Shown here: piece by piece, positions 59,072 to 64,000 of the stretch
How positions within the stretch are numbered: position 1 is the first letter of the stretch
Layout of the letters: each line of letters opens with the position of its first letter
NCBI RefSeq assembly: GCF_022179325.1
Contig: NZ_BPQQ01000025.1
Span: 17,999 to 81,998, forward strand
Length of the DNA: 64,000 nt
Direction: 5' to 3'
Origin: Methylobacterium isbiliense
Lineage (GTDB): Bacteria; Pseudomonadota; Alphaproteobacteria; Rhizobiales; Beijerinckiaceae
Position numbers and translations under genes: made by a program
Notes under the pieces: model-generated
What the model was told of the DNA's origin: nothing
The model's input: the letters and a program-made list of their open reading frames with translations, nothing else
Databases searched by the model: none

Positions 59072-60508
59072 TCACGCCGTGGTGGCGAAGACATCCGGCA
59101 GCGAGGGCAGGCGCTGGCGCAGGCGCAGCAGGGCGATGGTCTCGATCTCGGACAGCGCGCGCTCGCGCTCGGCCTCGGGCGGCTCATCGAGCCGCTCCTC
59201 CAGGGCCGCCAGGATCTCCTCCGGCGCGCGTCCGCGCACCGCCATCACGAACGGGAAGCCGAAGCGGGCGCGGTAGCGCTCGTTGAGGTCGAGGAAGCGG
59301 GCGCGCTCCTCCTCGGCGAGGGCGTCGAGCCCGACGCTCGCCTGCTCGGCGCGGGATTCCGGCGTCAGGGCGGCGACCCGCTCGCCGAGGTCCGGATGGT
59401 TGCGGATGAGGGCGAGGAGCCGGTCGGGATCGGCGGCGCGCATCGCCGTCACCATCGCGGCGTGCAGCCCGTCCGCGCTGTCCTGGGCGGGGCCGAGGCC
59501 CGCGCGGTGCGCCCGCTCGGCCACCCACGGCGCGTGCTCGAACACGTCGCCGAAGCGTTCGACGAAAAGGGCCGGCGACATCGTGCTCGGCCGCAGGTCC
59601 GCGGGCGCGTGGTGGCGGATCCAGTGGCGGGCGATGTCGAGGCGCCGCGCCACCCAGACGTCGGGAAAGCCCGCCACGTAGTCGAGGAAACGCGCCAGCG
59701 CCGCGGCCCGGCCCGGGCGGCCGACCAGCCGGCAATGCAGCCCCACCGACATCATCTTGGGCGCGCTCTCGCCCTCGGCGTAGAGGCAGTCGAACGTGTC
59801 CTTCAGGTAGGTGAAGAACTGGTCGCCGCTGTTGAAGCCCTGCGCGGTGGCGAAGCGCATGTCGTTGGCGTCGAGCGTGTAGGGCACGACGAGCTGCGGC
59901 CCGCGCGGCCCCTCGATCCAGTAGGGGAGGTCGTCCGCGTAGGAATCGGCCGTGTAGAGGAAGCCGCCCTCCTCCATCACCAGGCGGGTCGTGTGCTCGG
60001 AGGTGCGGCCCTGGTAGAAGCCCAGCGGCCGCTCGCCCGTCGCCTCCGTGTGCAGCCGGATCGCCTCGCCGATATGCGCCCGCTCCTCCTCGGCGGGAAA
60101 ATCCTTGTAGTCGATCCACTTGAGGCCGTGCGAGGCGATCTCCCAGCCGGCCTCCCGCATGGCCGCTACCGCCTGCGGGTTGCGCTTCAGGGCGGTGGCG
60201 ACGCCGTAGACGGTCACGGGCATGGCCCGCGCCGTGAACAGCCGCCACAGGCGCCAGAAGCCGGCGCGGGAGCCGTATTCGTAGAGTGACTCCATGTTCA
60301 TGTGGCGCTGGCCGGGCCAGGAGGCGGCGCCGACGATCTCCGACAGGAACGCCTCCGAGCCGCGGTCCCCATGCAGCAGGCAGTTCTCGCCGCCTTCCTC
60401 GTAGTTGATCACGAACTGCACCGCGAGGCGGGCGCCCTCCGGCCAGCCGGCATGGGGCGTCTCGCGGCCGTAGCCGACGAGGTCGCGCGGGTAGGGAGTG
60501 TCGCTCAT
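59072..60508 (-). CDS. PuuE-UraD fusion: allantoinase-type deacetylase with OHCU decarboxylase
   Basis: The 478-residue protein has two domains. Residues about 1-310 are a PuuE-like polysaccharide-deacetylase-fold allantoinase (VGYGRETPHAGWPEGARLAVQFVINYEEGGEN, ASHGLKWIDYKDF, FYQGRTSEHTTRL). From about residue 320 it is an OHCU decarboxylase (UraD) (MSPALFVERFGDVFEHAPWVAERA, RNHPDLGERVA, FPFVMAVRGRAPEEILA). The two act in the urate-to-allantoin route: UraD makes S-allantoin and PuuE opens its ring. The ATG at 60508 is preferred to the upstream frame. Such fusions are known. Confidence 0.9.
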   Translation of the reverse strand: MSDTPYPRDLVGYGRETPHAGWPEGARLAVQFVINYEEGGENCLLHGDRGSEAFLSEIVGAASWPGQRHMNMESLYEYGSRAGFWRLWRLFTARAMPVTVYGVATALKRNPQAVAAMREAGWEIASHGLKWIDYKDFPAEEERAHIGEAIRLHTEATGERPLGFYQGRTSEHTTRLVMEEGGFLYTADSYADDLPYWIEGPRGPQLVVPYTLDANDMRFATAQGFNSGDQFFTYLKDTFDCLYAEGESAPKMMSVGLHCRLVGRPGRAAALARFLDYVAGFPDVWVARRLDIARHWIRHHAPADLRPSTMSPALFVERFGDVFEHAPWVAERAHRAGLGPAQDSADGLHAAMVTAMRAADPDRLLALIRNHPDLGERVAALTPESRAEQASVGLDALAEEERARFLDLNERYRARFGFPFVMAVRGRAPEEILAALEERLDEPPEAERERALSEIETIALLRLRQRLPSLPDVFATTA

Positions 60509-60577
60509 GGGGGTCTTCCGGTGATCGGACGGGCCGAGCCTACCGGCTCGGCCGCGCCTTTCCAAAGGGCAGGGCGG

Positions 60578-61864
60578 TCAGAGCGCGGCGAGCAGCGGAT
60601 CGACCCTGGCGAAATGGTCCTCCCAGGTCGGCGGGCGGACATGGTCGAGGCGCGCCAGCATCGCGCGGCGCAGGGCCGAGTCCGGGCGCGCCAGCGCCTC
60701 GACGGCGCGCATCCAGCCGAGGCCGTCGAGAGGGTGGACGAACTCCGCGAAGGCGGAGGCGATCTCGCGGTGCACCGGGATGTCGGAGGCGACCACCGGC
60801 AGGCCGGCTGCCGCGGCCTCCACCACGGGCAGGCCGTAGCCCTCCGCGAAGGAGGGCATCAGCAGGGCGGTGGCGCCGCGCAGGAGCCGCACGAGGCCGG
60901 CGGTCGAGAGGTCCGCCACCTCGGTCACATGGCGGCGCACCGCCGGGCAGCGGTCGAGGAGGTCGACGAGGTTCTCGCTCTCCCAGCCGCGCCGGCCGAT
61001 CACGACGAGGCGGGGTGTCGCCGGGCCGTGCCGGGCGTCGAGGTCCCGCCAGAGGTTGAGCAGGCCGTAGTAGTTCTTGCGCGGCTCGATGGTGCCGCAG
61101 GCGACGAAGGTCGGCCCGGCCAGCGCGAGCGGCGGGCCCGTGCGGTCGAGGAAGGCGGGCTCGATGCCGAGCGGGCCGACCGTGACCGGCGGTGCCCGCA
61201 GGCCTTGCGCCGTCAGGTAGTCCGCGAAGCGCCGCCCGACATCCGCGGAATTCACCACCACGGCCGCGGCATGGCGCGACACCGTTCGCATCCGCACGGC
61301 GTGGCGCGCCGCCTCGCCGTCGCGGCCGTATTCCGGAAACTCGATCGGGATCAGGTCGTGCACGAAGAAGACCGGGCGGACGTCCCGCCGGTCGTAGAGC
61401 CAGTCGAAGCGCCCCGGCTTGTCGAGGCGCAGGTGAGAGGTGTGCACGTAGACGGCTCCTGACGGCAGCCGCGCGACCCCAGGGGCGCGCTCCACCTGGA
61501 GCCGGATCGCGAGGGCGGCCCGCCGCCGCCCGCCGGCCGGTCGCGCCGCTCCGGCACCCGCCGGGGGCGCGTTCGCTGCGCTGCGTCCAAGGCTGGCGGC
61601 GAGAGCCCGGTAGACCGGGTCGGCCTCGGCGGCGCTCTCCTCTACCCAGCCTTCGGCCACCCGCGCCACGATCGCGCGGGCGGCCGTCCGGTCGAGCAGG
61701 CGCGGCCCGCGCGGGGTCGTCAGGAGGCCGAAGCGCTCGCCCTCGGGCTGGCCGAGGAGGTGGCGCGCATAGGCGAGGTCGACGCGGTCGATGCCGGTCG
61801 GGTGGGCGTGACGCAGGCGGGTGACGAGGCGGGTGAGGTCGAAAACGACCGGACGTGTTGTCAT
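60578..61864 (-). CDS. GT4-family glycosyltransferase
   Basis: The 428-residue GT-B enzyme begins MTTRPVVFDLTRLVTRLRH with a TGIDRVDLAYARHL motif. Later it has the HDLIPIEFPEYG segment and the C-terminal FVACGTIEPRKNYYGLLNLW and LLMPSFAEGYGLPVVEAAAAGLPVVASD donor-site motif. Such enzymes transfer mannosyl or related sugars to surface polysaccharides. The in-frame region upstream of 61864 lacks similarity. No other polysaccharide genes adjoin it. Confidence 0.88.
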   Translation of the reverse strand: MTTRPVVFDLTRLVTRLRHAHPTGIDRVDLAYARHLLGQPEGERFGLLTTPRGPRLLDRTAARAIVARVAEGWVEESAAEADPVYRALAASLGRSAANAPPAGAGAARPAGGRRRAALAIRLQVERAPGVARLPSGAVYVHTSHLRLDKPGRFDWLYDRRDVRPVFFVHDLIPIEFPEYGRDGEAARHAVRMRTVSRHAAAVVVNSADVGRRFADYLTAQGLRAPPVTVGPLGIEPAFLDRTGPPLALAGPTFVACGTIEPRKNYYGLLNLWRDLDARHGPATPRLVVIGRRGWESENLVDLLDRCPAVRRHVTEVADLSTAGLVRLLRGATALLMPSFAEGYGLPVVEAAAAGLPVVASDIPVHREIASAFAEFVHPLDGLGWMRAVEALARPDSALRRAMLARLDHVRPPTWEDHFARVDPLLAAL

Positions 61865-62115
61865 CAAGGACCGAAGCGAAGACGATCGAGATCCGGCGCC
61901 ATAGACTCCGATGCGGCAGGAGACCAGACTCCGCGTGGTCTGTGCGTTGCCGCACATGGTCGGCGCTTGCCACGTTGAGCAGTGATGATTTATCCCAATC
62001 GTCACTCGACCGGGGCCGAGCGGTCGCGCCGGGCCGAGCCGTCCGGCCACGGGCATGGTGGTCCGGCGGCGGGCGGGCGCAGCGAGCGTCGGGTAACCGG
62101 GTTCAGGTGGGTCGC

Positions 62116-62436
62116 ATGACGATCGTCGATTGGGATCGGGAGGCAGTGAAGCGCGGCCTCGCGGAGGGACGCGTGCTGCTGATCGACGTGCGCGAGCCGC
62201 ATGAATTCGCGCAGGGTCACATCCCGGGTTCGATCTCGCATCCGCTCTCGACCTTCGATCTCGAGGGCCTGCAGGCGCTGATCGCCGAGGACGGTCGCCG
62301 CCCGGTGCTCTCCTGCGCGGCGGGCGTTCGCTCGGCCCGCGCCCTCGACTACGCGCAGAGCCAGGGCGTCCCCCTGACCGAGCACTATCTCGGCGGCTTC
62401 AAGGATTGGGCCGCGGCGGGCGAAGAGATCGCGTGA
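62116..62436 (+). CDS. Single-domain rhodanese-like sulfurtransferase
   Basis: The 106-residue protein has the rhodanese fold: VLLIDVREPHEFAQGHIPGSI, then the active-site loop CAAGVRSARAL with nucleophile Cys (about residue 68). It moves sulfane sulfur or detoxifies cyanide; the partner is unknown. ATG at 62116 and a GTG at 62107 are possible starts. A hairpin follows its stop. Confidence 0.9.
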   Translation: MTIVDWDREAVKRGLAEGRVLLIDVREPHEFAQGHIPGSISHPLSTFDLEGLQALIAEDGRRPVLSCAAGVRSARALDYAQSQGVPLTEHYLGGFKDWAAAGEEIA

Positions 62437-62451
62437 CGCGGTCGCGTGACG

Positions 62452-62472
62452 GCAGGGCGTCCGGCGCCCTGC
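62452..62472 (+). terminator. Stem-loop after rhodanese gene
   Basis: GCAGGGCG (62452-62459) pairs perfectly with CGCCCTGC (62465-62472) with a 5-base loop, 15 bases after the rhodanese stop. No T-run follows. Confidence 0.55.
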
Positions 62473-62661
62473 GGTGAGACACTCTTCGGTCCGGATGCAG
62501 GGCGGCGCGGGTCGCCGGCCTGCCCGGATCGGCATCGGCCCCCGGGAGGGCCGCGCCCGCCGGCGGCGCGGTTCCCGTGCGGCTCCCCTCGACGCGGATG
62601 GGCCTGCGCCCATCTCTTGCTGCGTCAGGGGCATCATCAGCTGAAGGCACGGAGTGTAGGT

Positions 62662-63792
62662 ATGCGCAGGCGCTGGCTGGCGGCTTTGGCCCCGCTCCTG
62701 ATTCTGGCAGCGGGACCCGGCGCCGCACAGGCCCCGGGCGGACCGCCGCCGACCGTCGTGGTCGCCAAGCCGGTGGTCAAGGAAGTGGTGGAGCACGACG
62801 ACTTCACGGGCCGCTTCAACGCGGTGGAGTTCGTCGAGGTGCGCGCCCGGGTCACGGGCTATCTGGAGAAGATCCACTTCCAGGACGGCGCCCTGGTCAA
62901 GAAGGGCGATCTCCTGTTCACCATCGACCGGCGGCCCTACAAGGCCGCCCTCGATCAGGCGCAGGCCTCGCTCGCCTCCGCGCAGGCGCGGCTGAACTTC
63001 ACCACCACCGATCTGGAGCGCGCCCAGACGCTCAGCCGCTCGGGCAACATCTCCGAGCAGGTCACGGACCAGCGCCGTCAAGCCTCGCTTACCGCCCAGG
63101 CCGACGTTGACAACGCCACCGCGGCGCTGCGCCAGGCGCAGCTCAACTACGACTTCACCGAGGTGCGCTCGCCGATCACCGGCCGCATCTCTCAGCGCAA
63201 CGTCACGGAAGGCAACATCGTCATCACCGACCAGACGATGCTGACCACGATCGTCTCGCTCGATCCGATCTATTTCTCGTTCCCGGTCGACGAGCGCTCC
63301 TTCCTGTCCTACCAGGGCACGCTGCGCATCGGCATGGGCGCCACGCAGAAGGAGCACACGGTCCCGATCCTCATCGCGCTCACCGGCGAGGATAAGCCGA
63401 CGCGCAAGGGGCGGCTCGACTTCGTCGACAACCGCGTGGACGACGCCACCGGCACGGTGCTGCTGCGCGCCACCGTCGAGAACCCGGACACCTTCATCAA
63501 GCCGGGCCTGTTCGGCGTCATCAGCATGCCGGCCTCGCGGCCCTACAAGGGCGTGCTGATCCCCGACGAGGCGGTGGGCGCCAACCAGGACAAGCGCATC
63601 GTCTACGTCGTGGGCGACGACAACACGATTTCCACCCGCAACGTGCGGCTCGGTCCCAAGATCGACGGCTACCGCGTGGTGCGAGACGGCCTGAAAGGGG
63701 ACGAGACCATCGTGATCAACGGCCTCACCCGGGTCCGGCCCGGCGCCAAGGTCACGCCCGACCGCAAGGACCTGCCCCCGACCCGCAGCTGA
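62662..63792 (+). CDS. RND efflux periplasmic adaptor subunit (HlyD/MFP family)
   Basis: The 376-residue membrane-fusion protein has a signal peptide (LAALAPLLILAAGPGAAQA) and the RND-adaptor order: barrel-sandwich half (VEVRARVTGYLEKIHFQDGALVKKGDLLFTID), alpha-helical hairpin (DQAQASLASAQARLNF to LRQAQLNYDFTEV), second sandwich half with RSPITGRISQRNVTEGN, and beta-barrel and membrane-proximal domains. It bridges an RND pump and an outer membrane channel. The ATG at 62662 is supported by GGAGTG upstream. The pump gene expected next begins at 63880 but is broken. Confidence 0.95.
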   Translation: MRRRWLAALAPLLILAAGPGAAQAPGGPPPTVVVAKPVVKEVVEHDDFTGRFNAVEFVEVRARVTGYLEKIHFQDGALVKKGDLLFTIDRRPYKAALDQAQASLASAQARLNFTTTDLERAQTLSRSGNISEQVTDQRRQASLTAQADVDNATAALRQAQLNYDFTEVRSPITGRISQRNVTEGNIVITDQTMLTTIVSLDPIYFSFPVDERSFLSYQGTLRIGMGATQKEHTVPILIALTGEDKPTRKGRLDFVDNRVDDATGTVLLRATVENPDTFIKPGLFGVISMPASRPYKGVLIPDEAVGANQDKRIVYVVGDDNTISTRNVRLGPKIDGYRVVRDGLKGDETIVINGLTRVRPGAKVTPDRKDLPPTRS

Positions 63793-63879
63793 GCGGACGC
63801 GCCCGGCCCGAGCGCGCCCGCCCCCGCCACGCCCCAGCCGCCCACCCGAATCCGGGCGCGCGCGTGCCAGAGGTCCCCG

Positions 63880-63966
63880 ATGCGTTTTGCCCATTTCTTC
63901 GGCTATCCGGATTTTAGTGTGGAGCGACGGGCGCAGATAGATCGTCGCCTGTTGCCCAAGGCATAA
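63880..63966 (+). pseudogene. RND permease gene start, interrupted after seven codons
   Basis: The ATG at 63880 lies 87 bases after the adaptor, behind CCAGAGGTCC. Its first seven codons give MRFAHFF, matching the N-terminus of HAE1-type RND pumps, which run on as IDRPIF. Here the sequence instead reads GYPDFSVERRAQIDRRLLPK and meets a TAA at 63964. The DNA from about 63901 on also has a lower GC content. An insertion or other rearrangement at about 63900 is the best reading. Confidence 0.6.
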
Positions 63967-64000
63967 GCCTAAGGAGTGGACCCTCGGCTTGGTGGCACAG
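63901..64000. mobile_element. Possible left end of an inserted element
   Basis: After the MRFAHFF codons the sequence changes to GGCTATCCGGATTTTAGTGT and continues at about 57% GC to the window end, with no RND similarity. An insertion sequence end is the most likely explanation, but no transposase or inverted repeat partner is visible within the window, and its family is not identified. Confidence 0.35.

Overview
The window is very GC-rich (about 70% or more), densely coded, and has short overlaps of the ATGA/GTGA type between neighbours. Gene content and order (trpGDC-moaC-moeA; trpE next to a PpiD-like foldase, then tpiA-secG-pyrG; a NepR/EcfG-type anti-sigma/sigma pair; Zur-linked znuCB) point to an alphaproteobacterium of the order Hyphomicrobiales, most likely Methylobacterium or a close relative. 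That placement is inferred from gene families and composition, not from a search. No rRNA, tRNA, CRISPR array, integrase or prophage was recognised.

Region by region. 1-5750: the end of a YihY/BrkB membrane protein, msrB, then trpG-trpD-trpC-moaC-moeA (tryptophan and molybdenum cofactor). 5753-7411: a small secreted Cys-rich protein, an AT-rich patch, then nepR and an EcfG-like sigma factor with a small trailing gene. 7672-11508: one giant protein with two glycosyltransferase domains. 11513-14022: zinc uptake (znuB, znuC, a 50-aa membrane protein) divergent from zur, with a palindromic Zur-box candidate between them. 14024-21916: a membrane-anchored unknown, trpE, ppiD, and on the other strand tpiA, secG, pyrG. 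21975-24144: DUF350, DUF1190 and a glutathionylspermidine-synthase-like ligase as a tight unit, then holC, an S10 carboxypeptidase and a lipoprotein.

26697-31259: a candidate envelope-polysaccharide cluster (OpgC-type acyltransferase, SGNH hydrolase, Wzx-like flippase, FemAB/CelD-like acyltransferase). 31584-37555: a chemoreceptor, TrmO, a glycogen-debranching-type enzyme and a GT4 glycosyltransferase. 37923-43010: rpmI-rplT, then pheS and pheT separated by a two-gene insert (an unknown plus a HEPN-domain protein). 43035-49718: a SEC-C protein, an orphan ABC solute-binding protein, an HxlR regulator with a thioesterase, a MoeB/ThiF-like adenylyltransferase, dapE and a membrane protein. 49869-51718: an O-antigen-ligase-like protein and a HicB-like protein without HicA.

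51744-55041 (minus strand): a chain of a PseG-fragment/GNAT fusion, argB, a HAD nucleotidase, a 38-aa membrane peptide and a zinc metallopeptidase. 55100-63792: a small gene, a MOSC protein, clpB, a PuuE-UraD fusion of ureide metabolism, a GT4, a rhodanese and an RND efflux adaptor. At the right edge the expected RND pump gene starts (MRFAHFF) but its sequence diverges after seven codons, which looks like a mobile-element junction running out of the window.

Most of the window is ordinary housekeeping sequence. The points most worth a second look are the HEPN pair inside pheST, the broken RND pump start, two unlisted small membrane proteins in coupled operons, the PseG-GNAT fusion, a stem-loop in the rpmI leader, the tandem repeat that contains the trpE stop codon, and the acyltransferase/flippase cluster.
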